Assembly (NCBI RefSeq): GCF_002847345.1 | Contig: NZ_LXFV01000005.1 | Coordinates: 186,001-250,000, forward strand | DNA: 64,000 bases | Direction: 5' to 3' | From: Pectobacterium peruviense | Lineage (GTDB): Bacteria > Pseudomonadota > Gammaproteobacteria > Enterobacterales > Enterobacteriaceae | The notes under the pieces: generated by a model | What the model was told of the DNA's origin: nothing | Databases searched by the model: none | What the model saw: the letters and a program-made list of their open reading frames with translations, nothing else | Made by a program: the position numbers and the translations under genes | Shown: piece by piece, positions 1-8,961 of the stretch | Layout: each line of letters opens with the position of its first letter | Numbering within the stretch: the first letter of the stretch is position 1

Positions 1-391
1 CCACCTTGAGGTAGCCCGCTTTACGCAGTGAATCCATCACGCTCATGATGGTTTCATAATCGACGCTTTTATCTGCCTGAAAGAAGATGGTCGTTTCTTT
101 GTTGGCACTGGTTTTTGCATCCAGCACCTGAGCCAGCGACTGCTCGTTAACCACCTCTTCCCCCAGAAACATTTGCTTATCCGCCTTTACCGTCAGGTAG
201 AGCGGTTTTTCTGGCCGCGGCTGCGGTACTGCCGATGAAGCAGGTAGATCGACACGAATGTCTACCGTTGCCAGCGGGGCTGCTACCATGAAGATAATCA
301 GCAGAACCAGCATGACGTCAATGAACGGCGTGACGTTAATGTCATGCATTTCACCGTCATCACTCACGTCCTCCTTCAAATGCATCGCCAT
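1..391 (-). CDS. exbD: ExbD, TonB-complex proton channel subunit (3' end cut by window)
   Basis: Inner-membrane partner of ExbB in the proton-motive-force machine that drives TonB. The visible 130 residues hold a short cytoplasmic N-terminus, one membrane segment at about residues 19-40 with the conserved Asp in the motif NVTPFIDVMLVLLIIF, and the start of the periplasmic domain. The gene begins 3 bases after the exbB stop, so the two are one operon. The C-terminus lies beyond base 1. The ATG is preceded by an exbB-proximal purine-rich stretch. Identification rests on family motifs and synteny with E. coli exbBD. Confidence 0.93.
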   Translation of the reverse strand, partial: MAMHLKEDVSDDGEMHDINVTPFIDVMLVLLIIFMVAAPLATVDIRVDLPASSAVPQPRPEKPLYLTVKADKQMFLGEEVVNEQSLAQVLDAKTSANKETTIFFQADKSVDYETIMSVMDSLRKAGYLKV

Positions 392-394
392 GAC

Positions 395-1405
395 TTAACC
401 CACCCGCAGTTTGTGCGCGGCTGAAGACGCCCGGTTATCGTTGCTGGCAGCCACATCGAGATCGCGACTTTGCAGCAGCAGCACTTGTGCCGCCACATCA
501 CCGACTGTCGCTTTGTAGCCAGCAATCGAGCGTGCAAAGACGTTATAGATGACAACCGCAGGAATCGCCGCAACCAGACCAATCGCCGTCGCCAGCAGGG
601 CTTCCGCGATACCCGGAGCAACTACCGCCAGGTTAGTCGTTTGCGTCTGTGCGATTCCGATGAAGCTGTTCATGATGCCCCATACTGTACCGAACAGCCC
701 CACGAACGGTGCAACCGCGCCGACCGTTGCCAGATAGCCGTTACCACGCCCCATGTGACGCCCGGTAGCCGCCACACGACGTTCCAGACGAAACGCGGTG
801 CGCTCTTTAATCCCGTTGTTATCATCAGAACGGGCGGACAGTTCCAGTTCGTTCTGTGCATCGACCAGCAATTGCTGCGCTACGCTACCTGCTTTGAACG
901 CATCCGCCGTTTCCAGCGCATCGTCGAGCGTTTTCGCCTGTTCCAGCGCCAGATATTCACGGCGCAGTCGACGTTTCGCGCCAGACATTTCGACGCTTTT
1001 ACTGAAGAAGATCGCCCAGGTAATCACGGAAGCCAGCAGCAAACCGATCATTACCGTTTTCACTACGGCATCAGCGTGCTGGTACATGCCCCAGACGGAC
1101 AAGTCGGTTTTCATCAGATTGTTAGTGCCCGGCGCCGCACTGGCAGGAAGCGTGAGCGCTGACGTTGATGCTTGTGCATCGGTCGTCACGGGTGCGGAAG
1201 GGGACGCAGCAGCAGGCTGCGCGGCTGGCGCGGCATTCTGTGTCGATAACGGCGTCGTTGCCTGAGCCGCAAACGCATTTCCACTTAGTCCCGCCGTACA
1301 CAGCAGGATAACCAGCACGCTACGGGAAAATGCGCTGAACGCGCCACGTTTTTTTTGCCAGGTTGATAACACCTGTTGAGTTGTATTACTGACAGCCGTC
1401 TTCAC
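395..1405 (-). CDS. exbB: ExbB, long form with signal-like N-terminal extension
   Basis: Inner-membrane proton-channel subunit energising TonB-dependent uptake. From about residue 95 (NLMKTDLSVWGMYQHAD) the protein follows E. coli ExbB closely, with the three membrane segments including the GLFGTVWGIMNSF region. Ahead of that is an extension of about 90 residues: a hydrophobic signal-like stretch ending AFAAQ and an Ala/Pro/Ser/Thr-rich linker, as in the long ExbB form of other enterobacteria such as Serratia. I chose the GTG at 1405 because GGAGG lies 6 bases upstream; a longer frame open to 1441 has no comparable site. A Fur-box-like sequence lies upstream. Confidence 0.93.
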   Translation of the reverse strand: MKTAVSNTTQQVLSTWQKKRGAFSAFSRSVLVILLCTAGLSGNAFAAQATTPLSTQNAAPAAQPAAASPSAPVTTDAQASTSALTLPASAAPGTNNLMKTDLSVWGMYQHADAVVKTVMIGLLLASVITWAIFFSKSVEMSGAKRRLRREYLALEQAKTLDDALETADAFKAGSVAQQLLVDAQNELELSARSDDNNGIKERTAFRLERRVAATGRHMGRGNGYLATVGAVAPFVGLFGTVWGIMNSFIGIAQTQTTNLAVVAPGIAEALLATAIGLVAAIPAVVIYNVFARSIAGYKATVGDVAAQVLLLQSRDLDVAASNDNRASSAAHKLRVG

Positions 1406-1506
1406 GCTGTGCCTCCACCATTCGTTCTGTACAATATCCACACATACCCACAGGTATCAATGCAGCAATAACGCAGCCTGAAATGATACCAAACCCTGAA
1501 CGGATT

Positions 1507-1525
1507 GATAGTAGTTCTCATTATT
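1507..1525 (-). promoter_or_regulatory. Fur-box-like site upstream of exbB
   Basis: The stretch starting GATAGTAGTTCTCATTATT agrees at 13 of 19 positions, by my count, with the Fur consensus GATAATGATAATCATTATC. It lies about 100 bases before the exbB start, where iron repression would be expected for exbBD. Confidence 0.5.
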
Positions 1526-2029
1526 ATTTACATCAGATAACCCACTTTTTCTTGCGTTCTGACAGGGTTTTTGGGGGTATTACCTGCACATCGACAGGAA
1601 AGGCATAAGAAAATCATAAAAAATAGCATTCAGGAATATATCTGGCAGGTGGCAGGCGCTGGGGCTCATCTAAAACTCAGTTCTATATCATGAGGTTTTT
1701 GTGATCGACATTAAGTTATCACACCATTTCATGATGGCTGGCGATAAGTTTAGTGAAATAAATAGAAACATAAGTACACAATAAGATAAATAAAAACACC
1801 AAGTTACGTATATTTAGATTAAGAAACCAGTAATAAAATCCATATAAAACAGCATTTCACATTAGCTTTTTCTTTTGTGACACGAGTCATTCTACCAAGT
1901 TGTATAATAGGTTAGCTTAATCCACAGAGAATATCGGCGCGCGCCACAATAATAGCTCACATAAGGACGCCGTCCTCTCACCCGTAAACCCTCTGTTCAT
2001 TACTCTATTTTTCATGGGTTTACATTTTT

Positions 2030-2062
2030 AATGTCACCATTTGATTATCGATAATGTCACCC
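2030..2062 (+). promoter_or_regulatory. Direct-repeat operator candidate before dctP
   Basis: The 10-mer TAATGTCACC occurs at 2030-2039 and again at 2053-2062, 23 bases apart (about two helical turns). A possible promoter, TTTACA at 2019-2024 and GATTAT at 2043-2048, lies across the repeats, so a protein bound to both would cover the -10 region. A related GGTGACAC lies just before dctQ at about 3256. Regulator unknown. Confidence 0.4.
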
Positions 2063-2081
2063 TACCTCTGGAGATAACTCA

Positions 2082-3059
2082 ATGAAGCTGTCGAAAACAT
2101 TGATCGGCGTTTGTCTGGGCTCTACTGCATTACTGATGAGTCAAGCGATTCAGGCACAACAAATTAAAGCCTCTGATGTTCACCCTGAAGGTTACCCTAA
2201 TGTCGTTGCTGTTCAGAAAATGGGAGAGAAATTAAAAGCTGCCACCAATGGCAGGCTGGAAATTAAAACCTTCCCCGGCGGCGTATTAGGTGATGAAAAA
2301 CAAATGATTGAGCAGGCACAGCTCGGTGCGATTGATATTATCCGTGTATCAATGACGCCCGTTGCCGCTATTTTACCGGAAATAGAGGTCTTCACCCTGC
2401 CCTATATTTTCCGTGATGAAGATCATCTTCACAAAGTACTGGACGGAAAAATTGGCCAGGAAATTGGTGACAAGATTACCCATAGCAGTAAATCAAAATT
2501 GGTTTTCCTGGGCTGGATGGACGCGGGAACGCGTAATTTAATTACCAAACAGCCAGTAGCAAAACCTGAAGATCTTAAAGGCATGAAAATTCGCGTTCAA
2601 ACCAGCCAGGTTGCTCTCGCAACGTTGAAAGCCATGGGGGCTAACGCCATCGCCATGGGCACCAGCGAAGTCTTTAGCGGCATGCAAACCGGCGTCATTG
2701 ACGGTACCGAAAATAATCCACCGACCTATGTTGCGCATAACTACATGCCTGTTGCCAAGAATTTCACCTGGAGCCGCCACTTCATTATTCCTGAGTTGTT
2801 CCTGTATTCCAAAACCAAGTGGGATAAGCTTTCCAAGGAAGATCAGGATCTTATCCTGAAGCTGGCAAAAGAAGCGCAGCAAGAACAACGCGTACTGTGG
2901 AATGAATACAATCAGCAATCACTGGATAAAATGAAGGCTGGTGGCGTTCAGTTCCATGAAATCGATACCGAGTACTATTTCAAAGCGACGCAGCCCGTGC
3001 GCGATCAATTTGGTGCCAAATATCAGGAGCTGATTAAAGCCGTCGCCGACGTCCAATAA
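2082..3059 (+). CDS. TRAP transporter solute-binding protein (DctP family)
   Basis: Periplasmic receptor of a tripartite ATP-independent transporter; it binds an organic or sugar acid and hands it to the QM permease. The 325-residue length is usual. A Sec signal ends near AIQAQQ (about residue 26). The family's carboxylate-anchoring Arg lies in GMKIRVQTS, and the DGTENNPPTYVAHNY segment is typical of DctP proteins for uronate-like or C4-dicarboxylate ligands. The ligand cannot be read from sequence; a hexuronate would fit a pectin-degrading host but is inference. First gene of a three-gene operon, with GGAG 8 bases before the ATG. Confidence 0.9.
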   Translation: MKLSKTLIGVCLGSTALLMSQAIQAQQIKASDVHPEGYPNVVAVQKMGEKLKAATNGRLEIKTFPGGVLGDEKQMIEQAQLGAIDIIRVSMTPVAAILPEIEVFTLPYIFRDEDHLHKVLDGKIGQEIGDKITHSSKSKLVFLGWMDAGTRNLITKQPVAKPEDLKGMKIRVQTSQVALATLKAMGANAIAMGTSEVFSGMQTGVIDGTENNPPTYVAHNYMPVAKNFTWSRHFIIPELFLYSKTKWDKLSKEDQDLILKLAKEAQQEQRVLWNEYNQQSLDKMKAGGVQFHEIDTEYYFKATQPVRDQFGAKYQELIKAVADVQ

Positions 3060-3121
3060 TTCAGACCGCATTCCAGCGGATAAATAGCAGAATGTTGACG
3101 AGCATATTTACGTAATTAAAA

Positions 3122-3154
3122 CGGTGATAATGGAAGACTAATCCATTATCACCG
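3122..3154 (+). other. Perfect 13-bp hairpin between dctP and dctQ
   Basis: CGGTGATAATGGA at 3122-3134 is exactly complementary to 3142-3154, with a 7-base loop. No T-run follows (CGCTACGG), so it is not a standard intrinsic terminator. Such hairpins downstream of binding-protein genes are known to protect the upstream message and raise binding protein over permease; that role is inference here. Confidence 0.7.
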
Positions 3155-3264
3155 CGCTACGGCTTTGTCAGCGATCTCTGTTATCTATTATCCGCCACCC
3201 TAATGGCCTGATATAAACAATTATCCTTCGCTTATCACTCAGCCGAGTGAATATAGGTGACACA

Positions 3265-3771
3265 ATGGCACAGTCTTATCACTTAAGTATGGATGTACTC
3301 TATCGTATTGCCATGTGGGTTTCTGGTCTGGCGTTACTCATTATGACGCTAATAATTCCTATCGGCATATTTGCACGTTATGTTTTAAATGCTGCATTAT
3401 CCTGGCCGGAACCCATTTCGATTATTTGTATGGTGACGTTTACTTTTGTAGGCGCAGCAGTCAGTTACCGTTCCAACTCACATATTGCCGTCAGCATGTT
3501 GACCGACAGATTGCCAGAATCCGGTAAGAAGATTTGCATTCATTTGTCGAATCTCCTGATGCTCTTAATTAGCCTGTTTATTCTCTATTACAGCACCGTG
3601 CTCTGCATGGAATTATGGGAACAACCCGTCGCAGAGTTTCCATTATTAACCGCGGGTGAAAGTTATTTACCGCTGCCTATTGGCTCGTTAATTACCGTGC
3701 TCTTCATCATCGAAAAAATGTTTTTCGGCCCGCAGGATAAACGCCCTGTGGTCATGCTTGGTAGTTCTTAA
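3265..3771 (+). CDS. TRAP transporter small permease subunit (DctQ family)
   Basis: Small membrane subunit of the TRAP transporter, thought to pair with DctM and help dock the binding protein. About 168 residues with four hydrophobic segments, as the family requires; the motif ARYVLNAALSWPEP near the first periplasmic turn is typical. I chose the ATG at 3265 (AGGTGA 4 bases upstream) over an in-frame GTG at 3247 with no good ribosome site. The hairpin-bearing 205-base gap separates it from dctP; dctM follows after 15 bases. Confidence 0.88.
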   Translation: MAQSYHLSMDVLYRIAMWVSGLALLIMTLIIPIGIFARYVLNAALSWPEPISIICMVTFTFVGAAVSYRSNSHIAVSMLTDRLPESGKKICIHLSNLLMLLISLFILYYSTVLCMELWEQPVAEFPLLTAGESYLPLPIGSLITVLFIIEKMFFGPQDKRPVVMLGSS

Positions 3772-3786
3772 TTCGGAGCCAATACC

Positions 3787-5079
3787 ATGGATGCATTTAT
3801 TCTTGTTGTCACGCTGGCTGTGCTGCTGGCGGTCGGCGTTCCCGTCGCCTACGCGGTAGGACTGAGCGCGATTGTTGGCGCTTTCTGGATCGATTTGCCA
3901 CTTGAGGCAGTCATGATTCAAATTACCAACGGCGTGAACAAATTTTCGCTGCTGGCGATTCCCTTCTTTATTCTGGCTGGCGCCATTATGGCTGAAGGCG
4001 GTATCGCCCGTCGTCTAGTCAGCTTCGCGTACATCTTTGTCGGCTTTATTCGCGGTGGCTTATCGCTGGTTAACATCGTGGCATCGACATTTTTCGGTGC
4101 GATATCCGGCTCTTCCGTAGCAGATACCGCCTCAATCGGCTCAGTGATGATCCCGGAAATGGAGAAGAAGGGTTATCCGCGCGACTTCTCCGCCGCCGTC
4201 ACCGCCAGCGGTTCCGTGCAGGCCATTCTGACACCGCCGAGCCACAACTCCGTGATCTACTCGCTGGCAACCGGCGGCACAGTTTCTATTGCCTCACTGT
4301 TTATCGCAGGGATCCTGCCCGGTTTGCTGCTCAGCCTGACTCTGATGGTGATGTGTGTCGGTTTTGCACATCGGCGCGGCTACCCGAAAGGCGAACGTGT
4401 ACCGTTTCGTCAGGCGCTAAAAATCTTTGTCGATACACTGTGGGGGTTGATGACAGTCGTCATCATCATGGGGGGGATTCTGTCCGGTATTTTTACCGCG
4501 ACCGAGTCTGCGGCCATCGCCTGCCTGTGGTCCTTCTTCGTGACCATGTTTATCTATAAAGATTATAAATGGTCAGAACTGCCCAAGCTGATGTACCGCA
4601 CGGTAAAAACCGTCACGATCGTGATGATCCTGATCGGCTTCGCCGCCGCGTTCGGTGCTATCATGACCTACATGCAGTTGCCAAGCCGCATTACCGAGTT
4701 TTTTACCTCCATTTCAGATAACAAGTACGTCATCCTGATGTGGATTAACATCATGCTGTTACTGGTCGGCACGCTGATGGACATGGCACCGCTGATCCTG
4801 ATTCTGACTCCCGTTCTGCTGCCTGTCGCCATCTCACTCGGCATCGATCCGGTCCATTTCGGCATGATCATGCTGGTGAACCTTGGGATCGGTTTGATTA
4901 CGCCACCGGTAGGGTCGGTGCTTTTCGTCGCCAGTGCAGTGAGTAAACAGAAGATAGAACAGGTTGTTAAAGCGATGCTGCCCTTCTACTGTGGGCTCTT
5001 CTTTGTGCTGATGCTGGTCACCTACATTCCAGCCATCTCGCTCTGGCTGCCTAAATTCTTTGGCGTCCATACGGGTTAA
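3787..5079 (+). CDS. TRAP transporter large permease subunit (DctM family)
   Basis: Main translocation subunit; sodium-coupled import of organic acids is the usual activity. The 430 residues carry about 12 membrane segments and family motifs AIPFFILAGAIMAEGGI, FFGAISGSSVADTASIG and ITPPVG. Last gene of the dctPQM operon. There is no linked two-component system or catabolic gene apart from the metC backbone gene, so context gives no substrate. Confidence 0.92.
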   Translation: MDAFILVVTLAVLLAVGVPVAYAVGLSAIVGAFWIDLPLEAVMIQITNGVNKFSLLAIPFFILAGAIMAEGGIARRLVSFAYIFVGFIRGGLSLVNIVASTFFGAISGSSVADTASIGSVMIPEMEKKGYPRDFSAAVTASGSVQAILTPPSHNSVIYSLATGGTVSIASLFIAGILPGLLLSLTLMVMCVGFAHRRGYPKGERVPFRQALKIFVDTLWGLMTVVIIMGGILSGIFTATESAAIACLWSFFVTMFIYKDYKWSELPKLMYRTVKTVTIVMILIGFAAAFGAIMTYMQLPSRITEFFTSISDNKYVILMWINIMLLLVGTLMDMAPLILILTPVLLPVAISLGIDPVHFGMIMLVNLGIGLITPPVGSVLFVASAVSKQKIEQVVKAMLPFYCGLFFVLMLVTYIPAISLWLPKFFGVHTG

Positions 5080-5413
5080 CACATCTCAATTGCGCCATGT
5101 CATTCGCAGCAATGCAGAAAAACATGGCGCTTTCCTTCGCGTTGTCTTACCTGAAATATTTTCACCTACCTTCTGCCTTATCTTATCAAAATCGGCGGAA
5201 GCCCCTTTCGCTGCGGGAATGCTCGCAATATCGAGCAAGTTTTCTGTCATGACAAAACCCGCCCACACGCCGTTCCAGCCGTGATAACGTAGACCTTATA
5301 AATCGAATCCTAATAAATCCAATGATGCCCCGTAATTTCCCAGCGTTCACGGTCGGGAAGAGCAGGCGTATTGAGTCATTCGGCAGGACTGAACAGAAAA
5401 GGTGATAGTGGTC
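5080..5413. other. Intergenic region dctM-metC
   Basis: About 334 bases holding the hairpin after dctM and presumably the metC promoter. I looked for MetJ met-boxes (AGACGTCT repeats) and found no clear pair. Short reading frames on either strand look non-coding. Confidence 0.5.
5092..5130 (+). terminator. Possible terminator after dctM
   Basis: GCGCCATGT at 5092-5100 pairs exactly with 5122-5130 across a 21-base loop, followed by TTTCCTT. It sits 13 bases after the dctM stop. The loop is long and the T-tract broken, so termination is only possible. Confidence 0.4.
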
Positions 5414-6604
5414 ATGACAAGCAAAAAAACGGCAACAGCGTTAGTCGCCGCAGGACGCAGCAAGAAATTCACCCACGGCTCCGTCAACCCCGTTATTCAG
5501 CGCGCGTCCTCTCTGGTATTTGATACCGTGCAGGACAAGAAGCACGCCACCATTAATCGAGCTAAAGGTGCGCTGTTCTACGGTCGCCGTGGCACGTTGA
5601 CCCATTTCTCGTTTCAGGAAGCGATGGTGGAACTGGAAGGCGGCGTAGGTTGTGCACTGTACCCTTGTGGTGCGGCTGCCATTTCTAACGCGATCCTCTC
5701 TTTCGTCGCGGCTGGCGATCATATTCTGGTAACGGAATCGGCCTACGAACCCACGCAGGATTTCTGCTCGAAAGTGCTCAACAAGCTGAACGTCAGCACC
5801 ACCTATTTCGATCCGCTCATCGGTGCCGATATCGCCGAGCTGATCCAGCCCAATACCAAAGTCGTCTTTCTTGAATCGCCGGGCTCTATCACCATGGAAG
5901 TACACGATGTCCCCGCCATCGTCCAAGCCGTACGCCGTATCAATCCCGAGATCGTCATCATGATTGATAATACCTGGGCGGCGGGCATTTTATTCAAGGC
6001 GTTCGACTTCGATATTGATATCTCGATTCAGGCGGGTACGAAATATATCGTCGGCCATTCCGATGCCATGATCGGCACCGCAGTCGCTAACGAACGCTGC
6101 TGGGTACAGCTACGTGAACACTCTTACCTGATGGGGCAAATGGTGGATGCTGATACCGCCTACGTCGCCAGCCGCGGCCTGCGCACGTTGGGCGTCAGAC
6201 TCAAACAGCATCAGGAAAGCAGTATCCGCATTGCGAAATGGCTGGCGGAACGGCCAGAAGTCGCAGTCGTTAATCATCCTGCATTGCCAGGATGCAAAGG
6301 GCATGAATTCTACGAGCGCGATTTTAACGGCTGTAACGGCTTGTTCTCATTCGTCCTGAAAGAGAAATTAAGCAAAGAAACGTTGGCGCACTATCTGGAC
6401 CATTTTGAGCATTTCAGCATGGCGTATTCCTGGGGCGGATTTGAGTCCCTGATTCTGGCAAATCAGCCAGAAGAACTGGCGGCTATTCGTCCTGTGAGCG
6501 GCGTGGACTTTACCGGCACACTTATTCGGTTACATATTGGACTTGAAGACAGTGACGATCTGATCGACGATCTGGCCGCAGGCTTTGACAGACTCGGCTC
6601 TTAA
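5414..6604 (+). CDS. metC: Cystathionine beta-lyase
   Basis: PLP enzyme that splits cystathionine to homocysteine, pyruvate and ammonia in methionine synthesis; cytoplasmic. The 396-residue protein tracks E. coli MetC along its length, including [10 protein letters not shown], the cofactor Asp in MIDNTWAAG, and the Schiff-base Lys in [16 protein letters not shown]. The start aligns with E. coli MetC; AAAAGG lies 11 bases before it, and a GTG 12 bases upstream is a weaker alternative. In E. coli metC follows exbB divergently; here the TRAP operon has come between them. Confidence 0.95.
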   Translation: MTSKKTATALVAAGRSKKFTHGSVNPVIQRASSLVFDTVQDKKHATINRAKGALFYGRRGTLTHFSFQEAMVELEGGVGCALYPCGAAAISNAILSFVAAGDHILVTESAYEPTQDFCSKVLNKLNVSTTYFDPLIGADIAELIQPNTKVVFLESPGSITMEVHDVPAIVQAVRRINPEIVIMIDNTWAAGILFKAFDFDIDISIQAGTKYIVGHSDAMIGTAVANERCWVQLREHSYLMGQMVDADTAYVASRGLRTLGVRLKQHQESSIRIAKWLAERPEVAVVNHPALPGCKGHEFYERDFNGCNGLFSFVLKEKLSKETLAHYLDHFEHFSMAYSWGGFESLILANQPEELAAIRPVSGVDFTGTLIRLHIGLEDSDDLIDDLAAGFDRLGS

Positions 6605-6633
6605 TCAGCGACGCACTGCCATACGACCGGAAA

Positions 6634-6664
6634 AAAATACAGGAAGGAAACAAAATACAGGAAG
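6634..6664. repeat. Short direct repeat after metC
   Basis: The 13-mer AAAATACAGGAAG occurs at 6634-6646 and 6652-6664 with an 18-base period. A 9-bp hairpin (CGCCGCGTC at 6682-6690 with 6705-6713, one G-T pair) follows but lacks a T-run; it may help end metC transcription. Confidence 0.5.
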
Positions 6665-6830
6665 TGTGACGGCCATAAAACCGCCGCGTCTTGATTTCCC
6701 CTGCGACGCGGTGGGTAATGCGTTATGATAATAATGAGTCAACGCTTACTAAAAAACCGCGTTACCTTAACCAAAAATTAAGCATTAAGCCTTATCGTAT
6801 TCTCACAATGCGGTAAGGCGTTTTGCCCCA

Positions 6831-6955
<125 letters not shown>

Positions 6956-7055
6956 GACTGATTTTAGGGCTTGATAGGCAGTAGATTTCAGGTAACCCAG
7001 CATTCCACCGCCGCGGCCTGAGAGATAGTGAATATCGTCACTGGCGGGAAGTAAT

Positions 7056-7715
7056 ATGAGTATGGTTCACGACATTATTCAGGCGCTCTGGCAACAGGAT
7101 TTTAGTGCACTGGCCGATCCCCACGTCATTTGGGTGATTTACGGTATTCTGTTCACGACGCTGTTTCTGGAAAACGGCCTGCTACCCGCCTCTTTTCTGC
7201 CCGGCGATAGCCTGCTGCTGCTCACCGGTGCCATGATTGCCAAAGGCGTGATGAGCTTTTTCCCCACGATGATTCTGCTTACCATCGCCGCCAGCCTTGG
7301 CTGTTGGCTCAGCTACCTTCAAGGACGCTGGCTAAGTGATACCCGTCTGGTAAAAGGCTGGCTGTTGCAGCTTCCTGCACATTACCACCAGCGCGCCTAT
7401 CACCTGTTCCACCGTCACGGCATGACGGCGCTATTGGTTGGCCGCTTTTTAGCCTTTATCCGCACGCTGCTGCCAACAATGGCGGGGATTTCAGGGTTAA
7501 ACAATACACGTTTTCAGATTTTCAACTGGCTCAGCGGGCTGCTGTGGGTCGGGGGGATTGTCACGCTCGGCTATGCGCTCAGCCATATCCCGCTGGTCAA
7601 ACGCTATGAAGATCAGGTGATGACTGCACTGATCCTGCTGCCGATTATTTTACTGATCAGCGGCCTTATCGGTATGGCTGTCATCGTATGGCGTAAAAAA
7701 CGCACGGTCGCCTAA
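7056..7715 (+). CDS. yghB: DedA-family inner-membrane protein YghB
   Basis: DedA proteins are polytopic inner-membrane proteins implicated in phospholipid (undecaprenyl phosphate class) recycling and proton-motive-force homeostasis; E. coli yghB and yqjA are partly redundant for division and temperature tolerance. The 219 residues match E. coli YghB nearly end to end ([33 protein letters not shown] with the family's essential Arg residues). Its place next to metC is as in E. coli. Confidence 0.93.
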   Translation: MSMVHDIIQALWQQDFSALADPHVIWVIYGILFTTLFLENGLLPASFLPGDSLLLLTGAMIAKGVMSFFPTMILLTIAASLGCWLSYLQGRWLSDTRLVKGWLLQLPAHYHQRAYHLFHRHGMTALLVGRFLAFIRTLLPTMAGISGLNNTRFQIFNWLSGLLWVGGIVTLGYALSHIPLVKRYEDQVMTALILLPIILLISGLIGMAVIVWRKKRTVA

Positions 7716-7744
7716 TCCGGTAACCGTGTGATTGATTGCCGCCT

Positions 7745-8710
7745 TCAGCTTTCTTCAACCGCCATATTAGTGGCCTTTAATCTTGTCACTTCGTCGCCCG
7801 GCGTCGCACCGAAATAGCGTTTAAATTCCCGGCTAAACTGCGACGCACTTTCATATCCGACGCGAGCCGCTGCAACGCCGGCTCTCAGGCCATCGTTGAT
7901 CATCATCACCCGCGCTTTATGCAGGCGATAGGATTTCAGATACTGCAATGGCGAGGTGTTGGTGACCGCCTTGAAGTTATGATGAAACGCAGAGACGCTC
8001 ATGTTCACCTCGGCAGCCAACTGCTCCACATTGAGGTTATCGGCGTAGTGATTCTCGATGCGCCGCAGTGCTTTGGCGATTTGGCTGAAGTGCGTGTGCC
8101 GATTCACCAGCGCCTGTAATGCCGCACCGCTTTCGCCACAGAGCATATGATAAATAATCTCGCGCACAATCGTCGGGCCCAACACGCGGGCATCGCGCGG
8201 GTTATTCATCGCATCCAGCAGCCGTTCAACGGCGCACAGAATCTCATCGCTCAACGGCGCGCTGTTCACCCCGCACGTGCAAGAGCAGGGACGGATCGCA
8301 CTGTCATCATCACCGATGTCGATCAGCAAATCCTGAAGCATTTGGATGTCGATGCTGATCGACATCCCTACCAGCGGGTTATCAACGCTGGCTATCGTTT
8401 CACATTCGAACGGCAGCGGAATGGTCATTAAGAGGTAATTTTCCGGGTCGTACTGAAACGTTTTTCCGCCCAGATAGCCAATTTTTTGGCCCTGAAAAAT
8501 GATGACGATCGTCGGCTCATACATCACCGGCACACGCGGATGATGCTGCTCCGTATACAGAATTCTGACCTGAGGCACGAGCGAAGGCGTGACCCAACTT
8601 TTGGTTGAACAGCGTATTGCCTGCTGCACGATACGCTGCCGCACGGTCTGTTGCTGAACAAGCTGCTCACATTGGCTTTCCGTCGATATGCCTTGGTTTT
8701 CCGTCAACAT
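7745..8710 (-). CDS. yqhC: AraC-family regulator YqhC
   Basis: In E. coli YqhC activates yqhD and dkgA in response to toxic aldehydes. The C-terminal third holds two AraC helix-turn-helix units ([20 protein letters not shown] and [18 protein letters not shown]); the N-terminal half is the sensor domain, with Cys-rich RPCSCTCG. The ATG at 8710 gives 321 residues, close to E. coli, and has GGAG 8 bases upstream. The frame stays open to 8821, but that extension runs through tandem repeats, each with its own GGAG...ATG. Transcribed away from the nitroreductase-yqhD genes it probably controls. Confidence 0.9.
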   Translation of the reverse strand: MLTENQGISTESQCEQLVQQQTVRQRIVQQAIRCSTKSWVTPSLVPQVRILYTEQHHPRVPVMYEPTIVIIFQGQKIGYLGGKTFQYDPENYLLMTIPLPFECETIASVDNPLVGMSISIDIQMLQDLLIDIGDDDSAIRPCSCTCGVNSAPLSDEILCAVERLLDAMNNPRDARVLGPTIVREIIYHMLCGESGAALQALVNRHTHFSQIAKALRRIENHYADNLNVEQLAAEVNMSVSAFHHNFKAVTNTSPLQYLKSYRLHKARVMMINDGLRAGVAAARVGYESASQFSREFKRYFGATPGDEVTRLKATNMAVEES

Positions 8711-8748
8711 GCCCTGGTCTCCATCAACATGCCTTGGTCTCCATAAAT
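8670..8748 (-). repeat. Tandem 20-21 bp repeats over the yqhC start
   Basis: On the minus strand the unit TTGATGGAGACCAGGGCATG recurs: one degenerate unit (8670-8687), then 8688-8708 (21 bases), 8709-8728 and 8729-8748 (20 bases each). Units carry GGAG or GGAA and an ATG. ATGs in the upstream units open frames that stop after a few codons; the one at 8710 opens yqhC. A 20-base unit is not a multiple of three, so copy number would change the reading-frame relation. Confidence 0.8.
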
Positions 8749-8961
8749 ATAGTGTTATCTCGCTACCGGCTCTTTTTTCCTGCCTGAAGCCTCTCTCCTG
8801 ACAGGGGAAACAAAATGACATACCCGTGAATTATTATCACCCTTTTCTCTTATGATTTGTAGAAATAGGCAATAACCAAACAGAAATGTGCATTGAACGT
8901 CTTCCATAGGTTGATGACAATACTGAGCATACCTTCGTCCCCTCATCCCCCGGGAAAAGAC

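Larger units (their letters stand above)
1406..2081. other. Divergent exbB / dctP intergenic region
   Basis: About 676 bases without a convincing gene. It is AT-rich in the middle (about 1600-1910) and contains the Fur-like site near exbB and the repeated operator-like site near dctP. A TATAAT at 1903-1908 has no good -35 partner at normal spacing. No RNA gene was recognised. Confidence 0.6.

Noticed and set aside
470-1162. 230-codon plus-strand frame opposite exbB
   Set aside because: Lies wholly antisense to ExbB, low-complexity Arg/Gln-rich, no ribosome site.
5280-5413. MetJ met-boxes before metC
   Set aside because: No adjacent pair resembling AGACGTCT was found by eye.
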